Below are positions 22,500-32,650 of a stretch of 64,000 nt of DNA, in pieces. Each line of letters begins with the position of its first letter. The first letter of the stretch is position 1. The translations under genes and the position numbers were made by a program. The notes below the pieces were generated by a model. The model searched no databases and had not been told where the DNA came from. It saw nothing but the letters and a program-made list of their open reading frames with translations. Source of the DNA: Progne subis subis (Eukaryota > Chordata > Aves > Passeriformes > Hirundinidae); contig JAKJHU010000666.1 in NCBI GenBank assembly GCA_022316685.1, positions 1 to 64,000 of the forward strand, read 5' to 3'.

Positions 22500-22983
22500 C
22501 ACTGGATCGCTGAGAAAAATCGGGGCTCCGATGTTTTCCCCGTCCGCGGCAACTTCATTAACTATTCATGTTCGGGGTCGGGTGTTCTGAATAGTTTTTC
22601 CTGGGCAGACAATGGCCTTAATCGTTGAGCCCAGGTGTGTCGTAGAGATGATAATGTCCGGAGGATGCGGATGAGATATGGATCTGATGTGATCATTTGG
22701 TTCCTGGGCTGCTCATCTCCTTCTTCCGTTGTCTTTGTGTTCCTTTCAGGGTTTCCCGGCACAGGTATCCCCGTGTCCCTTGTGGTGTCATTCTTAGCAT
22801 AGTTCTCGTGTCCCTTTTCTTGCACTGTGCTGTCAGCAGAAATACCTCGTAACCCTCCCTGTATGGCTTCTGTCTCAGTTTTCTTGTAACATAATTGGAT
22901 AGATATAAAACTTACATTCTATATGGATGTATTACAATACAAACATATTCCAAACACGAATTAACTTTAAGACATATATCACA

Positions 22984-22988
22984 GTGAT
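22984..22988. repeat. Target site duplication GTGAT, inner provirus, right copy
   Basis: GTGAT directly follows the CA end of the LTR and matches 12,983-12,987. It falls within the outer integrase gene, right after the codon pair for 'QID' that carries the first catalytic Asp. Confidence 0.93.
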
Positions 22989-25510
22989 GTTGTCAATCTG
23001 CCAGGCTTCCCCGTACTTGGACCATTGCCCACCATACCATAGGGGCTTTACCCACTTGGCCTGCTTGATTGCAGCACACGTCTCACAGTCATGGATAACC
23101 TGAGAAATACAGTCCATGGTTAGATCCACCCCTCGGTCTCGTGCCCACTTAGAGGTGGCATCTCTGCCCTGATGGCCTGAGGCATCATGGACCCATCGAG
23201 CTAGGAACAACTCTCCCTTGTGTTGCCAATCTAAGTCTATCTTTGACACCTCTATCTTTGCAGCTTGATCTACCTGCTCGTTGTTTCGGTGCTCCTCATT
23301 AGCCGGACTCATGGGGACATGGGCATCTACATGACGGACTTTGACAGGTAGCTTCTCTACCCGAGTGGCAATGTCCTTCCACTCATCTGCAGCTCAGATT
23401 GGCTTTCCCCTGCGCTGCCAATTGGCCTTTTTCCACCTGTCCAGCCAACCCCACAGAGCATTGGCCGCTCTCCACAAATCAGTGTAGAGGTAGACCTTTG
23501 GCCACTTCTCTCTTTCAGCAATGTCTAGGGCTAGTTGAACAGCTTTGAGTTCAGCAAGTTGGCTTGACCCACCTTCTCCTTCAGTGGCTTGTGGAACCTG
23601 TCATATGGGGCTCCATATGGCTGCTTTCCACTTCCAATTCATCCCTACAATGCGGCAAGAATCATCAGTGAAAAGAGCATAGTGTGTTTCTTCTGCTGGC
23701 AGTTGGTTGTATGGTGGACCCTCTTCGGCACGTATCACTTGTTCTTGCTCCTCTTCATCTATGAGACCAAATTTTCACTTTCCAGCCAGTTTGTAATTAT
23801 CTCCAAAATCCCAGGGCAATTTGGGTTTCCAATGCGGCTGCGCTGAGTGATGAGGGCAATCCATTTGCTCCACGTGGCGTCAGTGGCATGATGGGTGGAG
23901 GGAACCTTTCCTTTAAACATCCACCCCAGCACTGGTACTCGAGGTACCAGCAGGAGTTGAGCTTCTGTGCCAATCACCTCTGAGGCAGCTTGAACTCCTT
24001 CATAGGCGGCCAAGATTTCCTTCTCTCTTGGAGTGTAGTTGGCGTCGGACCCTCTGTAGCTTCGGCTCCAGAATCCCAGTGGTCGGCCCCGAGTCTCCCC
24101 AGGCACCTTCTGCCAAAGGCTCCAGGACAGGCCATTGTTCCCGGCTGCTGAGTAGAGCACGTTCTTCACCTCTGGTCCCGTCCTGGCTGGGCCAAGGACT
24201 ACTGCATGAGCGATCTCCTGCTTGATCTGGGCAAACGCTTGTTGCTGTTCAGGGCCCCAGTGGAAATCGTTCTTCTTGCGGGTGACTAGGTAGAGAGGGC
24301 TCACAATCTGGCTGTACTCAGGAATGTGCATCCTCCAGAAACCTATGGCGCCTAGGAGACTTGTGATTCCTTCTTGCTGGTCGGTGGAGACATTGCGGTG
24401 ATCTTATTGATGACCTCAGTGGGAATCTGCTGCCGTCCATCTTGCCACTTTACTCCCAGGAACTAGATCTCTCCGGCAGGTCCTTTGACCTTGCTCTGCT
24501 TGATGGCAAAACCAGCTTTCAGGAGAATTCGGATGATCTTCTCTCCTTTCTCAAACACTTCCATTGCTGTGTTCCCCCACACAATGATGTCATCGATATA
24601 CTGTAGGTGCTCCGGAGCCTCACCCTTTTCCAGTGCAGCCTGGATCAGTCCATGGCAGATGGTGGGTCTGTGTTTCCACCCCTGGGGCAGTCAGTTCCAG
24701 GTGTACTGCACGGCCCTCCAGGTGAAAGCAAACTGAGGCCTGCATTCTGCAGCCAGAGGAATGGAGAAAAATGCATTAGCAATGTCAATGGTGGCGTACC
24801 ATTTTGCTGCCTTGGACTCCAGCTCGTACTGGAGTTCCAGCGTGTCCGGCTCAGCAGCGCTCAATGGTGGAGTCACTTCGTTCAAGGCACGGTAGTCTAC
24901 AGTCAATCTCCATCCTCCATCAGTTTTGTGCACAGGCCAGATGGGGCTGTTGAAGGGTGAGTGAGTTTTGCTGACCACCCCTTGGCTCTCCAGCTCACGG
25001 ATCATCTTGTGGATGGGAATCACGGCATTTCGATTTGTCCGGTACTGTCGGCGGTGCACAGTCGAGGTGGCAACTGGAACTCGTTGCTCTTCTACCTTTA
25101 GGAGTCCTACTACAGATAGGTTCTCCGACAGTCCAGGCAAGCTATTCAATTTCTTAATGCCCTCTACCTCCACAGCTGCTATTCCAAAAGCCCACCTGAG
25201 TCCCTTAGAGTCTTTGTAATAACCATTCCGGAGGAAGTCTATGCCCAAAATACACGGGGCCCCTGAGCCAGTCACAATTGGATGTTTCTGCCACTCCTTC
25301 CCGGTCAGGCTCACCTCAGCTTCCAACAGAGTCAATTCTTGTGATCCCCCCGTCACCCTGGCAATGGAAATAGGTTCTGTCCCCACATATTCCGATGGTA
25401 TCAGTGTACACTGCGAACCAAAGCTTCATATTTCTGTGGCTCTGATGTGCCAGGCCATCAGATCCACACCATCCAATAGACCCGGTTTTCCCGTGCCTCT
25501 CCCTGGCTAG
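22989..25510 (-). pseudogene. pol: Outer provirus pro-pol, proximal part, broken
   Basis: Protease, RT, RNase H and the first part of integrase of the outer element. Protease: the C-terminal 'ILGIDFLRNGY' is clear, but where a D-S/T-G active site is expected I read 'LLDGVD', suggesting a lost codon. RT: 'WPVHKTDGGWRLTVDYRALN', then 'FAFTW', then a TGA at 24,691, then 'LPQGW' and 'QYIDDIIVWG'. A frameshift lies between about 24,480 and 24,331, after which the connection domain resumes (24,331-23,759, 'HHATDATWSKW'). RNase H follows with internal stops. Integrase has its zinc domain (H..H..CETC, 'DASGHQGRD') and the first core Asp ('WQID') immediately before the inner provirus. The remainder is at 12,358-12,982. 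Confidence 0.85.
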
Positions 25511-25522
25511 AGGCAGGGCCCT

Positions 25523-27433
25523 CTAGCACCGGTCATTATTCCCTTCCTGGGCATACATGATAGAGGTTCCTTCACAGGGATCTGACATATCCTCACTTCT
25601 ATAATACCTGGCAGCTTGGTCATGTGATGTCGAGGCTACCTTCATCTTAGTGGAACCCCCTCGGTTAGTGTTTCTCTCCTTGAGCTCACGCACCCGTGCT
25701 GCCAGGGCAGAAGTGGGTTTCCCATGCCACCTTCCCATGTCTTCCCCATGGTCACTCAGAAAGAACTTCAGGTCAGCTCGTGGGGTGTACCCTCTCTCTC
25801 TAGCTGAGGGACGTTGAGCTCTGACTCTGGGGCCTGTAACTCACACCAGTGCCATATGGGAACTGTTCCTCCTCATCTCCTCCCTCACCTCCCTCATCTC
25901 CTTCATCTTCTCTGTCACCTCCTCCATCTTCTCTCTGAGTTCCTTAGCCATGGCAGAGACCTGAGCCTGCATTGGGCCACTGATCATACTCTCATAATTT
26001 CTGAGCTTGTTGGCTACAGAACCCACTGTCTCTCAGTTGTTATCAGGATTAATTGTTGCAATGAATGTGGTGTATTGAGATCTTCCTAGAGTTGCCAGAT
26101 TCTACAGCATTTGCCCTGTGCACCTGACTTTGTCGGGGTCATTATCATGCTGTCCACCCCTCCCAAAGAGTACCTCCAATACCACCACTTCTCTCAGCTG
26201 TTGGATCCCTTCCTCAAGGGTCTTCCAGCGCATTCTGTGATGGTGCTCCTGCATTCTGTCTCTGTGGACAAACCTCTCCCTTACACTCATTTAAAGCCGC
26301 TCCCAAAGGGAAAGGGGCCCTGGCTCCCTTAGGAATACCTGATTCACACCTGAGTCCTGGGTCAAGGGTCCCAAATTCCTTGCCTCACTACTATCTAGCT
26401 GCACGCTTGTACCTATAAGGTCCTAGACCCGAACTAACCAGGCTGTATAAGCCTCACGTCCCCGTCGTGCAAGATCTTTTTGCAGATTGCGGAGACTTTC
26501 ATATGTCAGGGACTCGGTGATGATCTCAACCTCTGACTCTCCTGCGGGTTGTGAGGGCCCTCCTTTCTTATCCTTGTTGCCTGGGTGCTCTGATTTCACC
26601 TTATACTTCTTTGTTTCTACAGGGGCCACTGCTGCTGGCTGTGGCTGCCCCTGTGGTTCAGCTGAAACCTGGACGGTTGTAACATCTGTGGGTTCTGCTG
26701 CTGCACCATCAGACACTCCTTTGTCGGGGCAGGGGGAGGGTTTCCCAGCAGCTGGGGCTAATGAGGCTACTACAGGGGAAAGGTACTCCCTCAGCATCTG
26801 GCCCATCTCACGGATCTCCTTCACCCAGTCTGGGTGGTTTATTCCTGAGGCAGGCTGTGGGGCAGTGTCAGGCTGTGGGGCAGGGTCAGGCTGTGGGACG
26901 GGCTCAGGCTGTGGGATGGGGTCAGGTTGTGGGGCAGGGTCAAGCTGTGGGACGGGGTCAGGCTGTGGGGCAGTATCCTTATCCTCTATGGTAGGTATTA
27001 GGGTGGTTATCCAGGTCAGTCTCCCCTTATATCTAAATGCTAAACAGAACAGGCATACCAGCAACACCAGCTGCTGTATGATGTCATTAACATTCAGAGA
27101 TTTGAACCCTTCAAAGACTGGTGGGGTAGGCCCAAACACCTGGGTGAAGGGTTGGGAAAAAATTTCCCCTGGTGTCATTTCCTCACAGTAGGTACCGTTG
27201 TTAAAGTAACCCCAGAAACACACAGTTAGTGTATGATGGCCCTGAATCCATGTGCCTGCCTTCCAGAGGAAATTAAAAATCCACCAATTCCTCACCTTGT
27301 TAACCTATATAGCAAACTGGATGACATCCACAGTAGCCTTAGTTACAGGGCCCATGTTTAGAAAAGGGCCTGCAAATGTGAGGAATACGGCCACACCCAC
27401 ATGCCACCCGAACCAGACAAAGGCAGACCACAT
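25523..27433 (-). pseudogene. gag: Outer provirus gag-like gene, broken
   Basis: A single frame from ATG at 27,433 to TAG at 25,523, interrupted by several stops (27,305, 26,423, 26,102 and others). In order: an N-terminal hydrophobic stretch ('VAVFLTFAGPFL'), a second clear membrane-like segment ('LVLLVCLFCLAF'), a hexapeptide repeat rich in Pro, Gln and Asp, a linker, a capsid-like helical region containing 'TLGRSQYTTFIATINP', a coiled coil ('KELREKMEEVTEKMKEMREV', about 25,960-25,890) and a charged C-terminus. No zinc knuckle is visible. Position between primer site and pol makes it gag. The membrane-like N-terminus is unusual and could not be matched to a family from memory. Confidence 0.7.
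26851..26976 (-). repeat. 18-bp minisatellite inside the outer gag
   Basis: About seven tandem 18-bp units (consensus CAGGCTGTGGGGCAGGGT on the plus strand) encode a Pro-Gln-Pro-Asp-Pro-type hexapeptide in the gag frame. Units differ by single bases. Confidence 0.9.
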
Positions 27434-27499
27434 GATATCCAGTACACAACAATGTAGGCACTTAAGAACTGCTATTCCTTTTTCTCTCAGTGCCCTCGT

Positions 27500-27517
27500 G
27501 CCCCACGTTGGGTGCCA
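27500..27517 (-). other. Primer-binding site, tRNA-Lys1,2-like (outer provirus)
   Basis: The coding strand reads TGGCACCCAACGTGGGGC, five bases after the 5' LTR. It differs from the complement of tRNA-Lys(1,2) at one base, an A where G is expected, consistent with CpG decay. Confidence 0.8.
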
Positions 27518-27522
27518 AATTC

Positions 27523-28206
27523 TGTCCTGGTTTGAAAAGACAGGTGTCTGCTAAGGAGAGGCAGGCCTCTCTAGGAATGAGGAATTCAAATCCTTCCCTC
27601 TGTGTTATTATAATTTAGAAGATTAAAAACAACAAAACTTTCCAGTCAGAGCTATGGGGAAAGGAATAACAGTCCTTTACTAGTAACTATCACAGGACAG
27701 ACAAACAACAACAGCACTTATAATAACAGTAAAACAGAACCAAGAACCCCGAGGGCAAACGGTGGAAACTCCAGCGCTGATGGCTGGAAGCGGTGGACTG
27801 TCCTCGGCAGGCAGGGGGTGCCCTGGCAGGTGAAGTGAGCAGTGCCGGAGAACCCGCAGCGGCTGGACCCAGGCTGACCCAAAATCCAGCAGGGCAAGCG
27901 AAAAAACCTCTGAATTCCTGGGCACTCCAACAGATGATAGAATTCCCAGGACTGAACCCCTCCGTTAACCATCGACTCCACGCAGCTACCAGTTGCTCAA
28001 CTGTCCTCCTCCCGGAAAACTGAGAGCCGAAAAGAACCCCCACCCTCAGCTCCCAGGAGCCTTTTCTTCCCTCTAAACTAAGTGATCAACTCCCTTTGTC
28101 TGGGTCAAGCACCCTTTAACTATCAATATTTAGTCTCCTAGCAACTTAAGGGGGGGGGGTGGGGGGGTGGGGTGGGGAATTCCACAGGAAAACTTAACCC
28201 CAAACA
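27523..28206 (-). repeat. 5' LTR of the outer provirus
   Basis: TGTCCTGG... to ...CCCAAACA, 684 bp, paired with 11,566-12,246. It contains a G-rich run at about 28,150-28,177. GTGGC follows at 28,207-28,211. Confidence 0.9.
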
Positions 28207-28211
28207 GTGGC
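28207..28211. repeat. Target site duplication GTGGC, outer provirus, right copy
   Basis: Matches 11,561-11,565 exactly. Confidence 0.9.
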
Positions 28212-28359
28212 ATTTAACAAAGAAGGCATTTAAAATTGTAACAGTATGGTGTACAAGGGAAGCACTTGCAGTTCCAACATTCAATCGGGAATTTGCATGT
28301 TACTCTTTATACTTGTAATATCTTAATGTTGTTTAAGGAAAATGCTGGTTCTAATCAAA

Positions 28360-29045
28360 ATTGGGGACTGATATGATTGAGATTTAAAGGAGAATCTCAA
28401 AGCCCTCGCTCCTGGGTTAAAAGGAGGTCACAGCCTTTGAGACAAAGATGATTTTAGAGAGAAAGTTATTTGAAGCCCTCAGCTCCTGGGATAAAAGGAG
28501 GTATTTATTTCTTTTGAGATAGAGACAATCTCTGAGATAGAAGAAGAGAATCCTTGTTTTGTACTAGAAGAAACATTCTTAAACAGTACCCCAGATACAC
28601 TGAGAGGCCCATAAGTAGCCAAGGGAAAGCCTGCTAATGGGTGGAACAGCACAATCTGCAAAAATTCTTTCTGGGCGGTTGCAGATTTGTGACATTGGGA
28701 ACCACAAGACTGTTGTAGTCTTGTGGAAAGTGTCTCCATGGTACTCTAGAGAGACTCCTCTCCCAAACTGATGGAGGATTATGTTTAAATGCTGAAACTG
28801 ATTGAAAATCACAGGTTGTATCTCTCTGTTTTTTATAAGAAAATTAACAGTTTGCAGGGGGAGGGAAGAGTGTTTTGGAGTTTCATTCTGTTTTGTTTCA
28901 GTTTTTTCCCAATCTCCTTTTTTCCATCCTTTTAGTGTGTGTTAATAAAACTATTTGTTTATTTTTAGGCTTGAGTCTGCTTTTTTTTTTTTTTTTCTCT
29001 TAATCTTTCTCCCACAAAAAGAGAATAAAGCCTAAGACCACTACA
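28360..29045 (+). repeat. Probable plus-strand LTR remnant
   Basis: The segment contains two imperfect tandem units of about 75 bp (28,395-28,472 and 28,473-28,540, each with 'AGCCCTC.CTCCTGGG.TAAAAGGAGGT'). A TATA-like 'TTTTTATAAG' lies near 28,832, and AATAAA motifs lie near 28,945 and 29,021. It ends ACCACTACA. This order fits U3 repeats, promoter and poly(A) region of an LTR. I could not locate its 5' end or a target duplication. Confidence 0.4.
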
Positions 29046-29071
29046 CTAAATTTGGCAACCAAAATTTAGTG
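29044..29071. repeat. Near-perfect inverted repeat (hairpin)
   Basis: CACTAAATTTGG and CCAAAATTTAGTG are complementary with one bulged base around a 3-nt loop (CAA). Copies of CCACTACA stand on both sides (29,038-29,045 and 29,081-29,088). Confidence 0.7.
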
Positions 29072-29088
29072 AACGTGAAACCACTACA

Positions 29089-29534
29089 GTGCTGCAGCTT
29101 GCTCGTATGTCCTCTCTTCCCTATTTAGGTATTTTTTACTAGGTTTGCATATCTAGAGTGAAACTTGCTCTTCAGTATTGCTTTTCAGAAATGCTTGCTT
29201 GACAGCAGCTAAGATGCCCATTGTGAGGGGCATTGTTGTTCACGATGCATGTGCTGATTTTGAAAACTCATGCTTTTCTCAAAATTGTGCTACCGTCAAT
29301 ATCTATTGGATGGACATGGGTCTGAAAAGGAGAGGCTGCAGAATCTGACTTCTATGATCTACTCTGAATAGTCATTATCTGGGTTGTTAGATACGGGGTC
29401 AGCATTCACCTGTTTTCTCCCTTGTTAGAAAACTGTTTTATTGGTAGCCTTTACCTGTCAAAACAGAGCTGAATATCTGGCCTGTGTTATAAACAGGCCA
29501 GCTATAATCAGATGTCTTTACAAAAGCATGTAGA
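29089..29534. other. Non-coding, no feature seen
   Basis: AT-rich sequence without recognisable gene or repeat. Confidence 0.45.
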
Positions 29535-29778
29535 GGCAGGATAGGGGGGAATGGCTTCAAACTGAAACAGGCTAGGTTTAATTAGATTTTAGAAGGAAAA
29601 AATCTTTACTCTGAGGGTGGGAAGGCACTGAAACAAGTTGCCCAGAGTTGTGGATACCTCATACCTGGAAGTGTTCAAGGCCACTGAGTAGTATAGTGGA
29701 AGGTGGCCCTTCTCATGGCAGAGGGGTTGCAAGTAGATGGTCCTTTTAAGGTCCTTTTCAATGCTCTGATTCTGTAAA
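29535..29778 (+). repeat. CR1 LINE 3' fragment, plus orientation
   Basis: 'ggcttcaaactgaaacaggc', 'ctttactctgagggtgggaa', 'ggaagtgttcaaggccactg' and 'ggtccttttcaatgctctga' match the CR1 3' region in sense orientation. Confidence 0.85.
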
Positions 29779-32587
29779 TCACATGTAACAGTGATGGGGG
29801 AAATTCCACACAGTCGTAGGGAATGGAGGGTAGCATTGTTGATATAGTTGACTTGTTGCACTACTTCTTTCCCTAATAAGCAAGTGAATCAATACCTGTC
29901 CAACCTCTTGAATTACAAGATAACTTTCCTTACCCATGTGGGTTTTCTATATTTTATTTCAAAAGGGTTGAGCCTCATTAGTGCAGGGCACAGGACATCC
30001 CATAAGAGCATGTGGAATGTGTTGTGGAGCTGCCATACTTTCTGGTTGTAGTGAAAGTTGTACAGGAGTGATCAAGGACATAATTAGTAAGAAAGGGGTG
30101 GCCACAGGTAGAAGAGTGGGGCCAGAATGGGCTTATGGGTTTATAACACAGTGTTTTGATCCACTTTCCTGAAGGATTTGTGCTGCGTTATTCTCATATC
30201 TTAACCAGAACAAGAATTAGCTTCAAGACAGATCCACGTGCAGAAACATGCTGATCATTGATTTAATATCTCCTCTAGGGATATGAAGACCAGCATAAAC
30301 GGTAAAGTCATGCCACTCATTGCCAAATAACAGAATTGTGCCTGCTAGATAGACGTCTGAAATTAGCTATGGGGCTTGGCTATCCTTTGTTTTTGAAATA
30401 AGGTTTCTGCTTTTCTTGTTTTGAGGGTGTCAGTGTTATTCATGACCATACGGTGTGCCACACTGCCACACTTTAAGCCATTTATTTGAATAGCCTTGAC
30501 AATACACGCCTTCTTTGACTTTATTTTCTCTTTGCTGTGCTCTAGCAAGTGGAAGGCTGATCCTTTGCTCAGAAAAGTTACCCAATGGAGGAGCAACATT
30601 AATGGCACTCGCCATTGAAGACGAAGAGGCTTTACAAAAATCACAGCAAATGCCTGCGAGACGCCAACTCTCTTAATACCTCTAAGTCCACTTACAATCT
30701 CAGAAGGTGGAAACTGCTTTTGGAATTGAACTCTGCACAATTGCAAAATCAAGCTTCATTCCTGTCTGAAGACAGATGATGTATATGTCTCCAGAAACAT
30801 GTCTGAATCTCTTGCCTGGTTGGCCCTGGCAAGAGTTCCATCTGAGTGAAACTGAATGCCTCTTAGAGGTTGTCAAAGCTAGCAGGTTTCTACAGAAGCT
30901 GAGGGTTGGACTCTCTTAGAGGGGCTGCTCTGTTGAGTAACTCAAACAGGAGCATGAGATTGCAGTGTGAAATTTCCAGAGGTTTGTTCTGCAACTTTTT
31001 GCTGCTTAACTGAGGCACTAGTTAATTCAGAATCCTGCTTCACCATCCGTCAGTTTAAATCTATTAAAAGGAGAGGAGGAGAAAAAAAAAAAAAACTTCA
31101 ATGGAAATGCACACACTGCAAGAGGCAGTTGTATCACATTTGTATTCTGCTCTGTGCTTCTGTCACCTTTGCTTGTAAAATACTCAGTGACAACAAAATG
31201 AAGTACATTTTATTTCACATACACAGTACATGCACAGTAATTTATTGTATTTGGTGAGTAATTGTTGGTAGCTTTTCTATGGTAACTTGTTTTTCTGCTT
31301 GTTCCAGATTTTGTTCCATTCCTTGTCCATGGAGAGGGACATCTAGTAACACATGAACTGAAGTGCAGCTATGCTATTTGTTTTTAATTAACTGAGATAT
31401 TTTGCAAGGAACTTGAAAATATAACTTTGTAAAATGCAGCTGGGATTTTTGGAGCATCCCAAGAGAATAATTTATGTGAGAAAAGCGAAGTATTGGAAAA
31501 ATGAAGATTATTAGTTAAAAGATGCCTTTTCTTCTCTAGAACACCTAAATCATTCTCTTTTATGCTCAAAGCCTGCTTGTAATACTGATGAAACACACTC
31601 ATTAACATGTCAGAATAACACTGTTTTGATGGCAATGCTGTATTTGGCTAAATGAAGCCAGAACAACGATTTAGAGTTTACACAGCCTTGTGAAGGAGTC
31701 TTGCCTTTCCCAGAGCAAACCTGCTGTACCAGCTCATGGTCTCCTCTGCTAAAGCTCTCCTCCCTTGTTATATGCAGGACAGCCTACAAAATACAGGGTT
31801 GTAGGGTAACAGCCCTGTAGACTACCCCTAAATATTTTGTTTCTTTGTAAGGACCATGCCCACAGATTACTCTGAGCACAACAGTGTTTTTGATGGAGAC
31901 ACCTGAGGAGATGTCTTGACATTCACTGTGCTGGGAATGCTATTGATCAGCAGGGAAAACACACGTGCTGAACAGGAGTGTGTGCACATCACTTTGGTGT
32001 GACTTAGGGAGATGTCAAGTGGCTCAAACTTTTTTTTAGATTGCAGAACCACTAGTTGTAATCCATCATGGTGAAAAATGGAACAGATTTTACAGAACTG
32101 GGTGTGAAAAATTATTTGTCACTAGATCATTGTAGCAACTGGAGTATTCATGGATTTGAATTGCTGGTAGAATGGGCTCCACTTTAAAAAAATACATGGT
32201 GATAGTGGATATGTTTCTTAAAAGCAAAACCAGGTCAGGCAGAAGAAACCAGTCTCCAGCATTGTACTTTGAACACTGGGCTGGATGAGGGGAATTTCAG
32301 TTCTCCACAGTGCAAATGTAAGCCACAAACTGATAAAGGTTTCACATCCTTGCATCACTCACACAAATTGTTCTCAGTTATCTTGAGAATACAGTGAATG
32401 TTATTTCAAAAGACGTGAGAAGATATAAAACAATTTACCAGTCATAAAAGCTATCACAAGCAGGTATTGTCTTTAGGCAGATCAAGTACCATAAAAATAA
32501 ATGCTGTTCAAGAAATACCTGACTTCCTGAGGCTTTCACTGAGACCCTACTATTTGCTGGCTGCACAGGCTATGTACTCTGAATGCA
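29779..32587. other. Non-coding, one unexplained open frame
   Basis: The only frame above 100 codons outside proviruses and GC-rich DNA here is 30,752-30,363 (minus, 129 codons). It has no recognisable domain and no clear exon borders. Nothing else was identified. Confidence 0.45.
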
Positions 32588-32650
32588 GATATAGAATCAT
32601 AAAGCCACTGAGGCTGGAAAAGATCTGTAAGATCATCCATTCCAACCATT
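32588..32650 (-). repeat. CR1 LINE short 3' fragment
   Basis: 'TATAGAATCATAAAGCCACT', then 'ggctggaaaagatctgtaag' and 'atcatccattccaacc', is the reverse complement of a CR1 3' end. Confidence 0.7.

Larger units (their letters stand above)
12988..22983 (-). mobile_element. Inner endogenous provirus, class I (gammaretrovirus-like)
   Basis: A minus-strand provirus of 9,996 bp inserted in the integrase of the outer element, with 683/684-bp LTRs and a GTGAT duplication. Order on the coding strand: 5' LTR, tRNA-Trp-type primer site, about 0.66-kb leader, gag, UAG, pro-pol in the same frame, a cysteine-rich extra frame, env, polypurine tract, 3' LTR. Class I is supported by a single CCHC zinc knuckle, in-frame gag-pol read through UAG, the RT and integrase motifs, and an Env with CWIC. 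Lesions: gag has a frameshift and a stop, pol has three stops and a probable small deletion, env has two stops and a frameshift. The LTRs differ at about 25 positions (3-4%). Confidence 0.93.
22300..22983 (-). repeat. 5' LTR of the inner provirus
   Basis: 684 bp, TGTTATAAATACG... to ...ATATATCACA on the plus strand. On the coding strand it begins TGTGATATATGTC and ends TTATAACA. It is followed by the primer site and flanked outside by GTGAT. Confidence 0.93.
11566..28206 (-). mobile_element. Outer endogenous provirus, env-less, class III (ERVL)-like
   Basis: A minus-strand provirus with paired LTRs (11,566-12,246 and 27,523-28,206), TG...CA ends, a GTGGC duplication and a tRNA-Lys1,2-like primer site. 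A gag-like gene (27,433-25,523) is followed by protease, RT, RNase H and integrase, which run to 12,358 with no room for env before the 3' LTR. Lack of env and the style of the RT (LPQGW and YIDD motifs) suggest an ERVL-like lineage. The Lys-type primer site is more usual in class II, so the class call is tentative. Every gene has several stops or frameshifts. The LTRs differ by roughly 10%. A second provirus interrupts integrase. Without that insert the element is about 6.6 kb. Confidence 0.85.

Noticed and set aside
26851..26976. CRISPR-like array of 18-bp repeats
   Set aside because: Units are directly adjacent with no unique spacers, lie inside a proviral gag frame and encode a hexapeptide repeat. 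They form a minisatellite.
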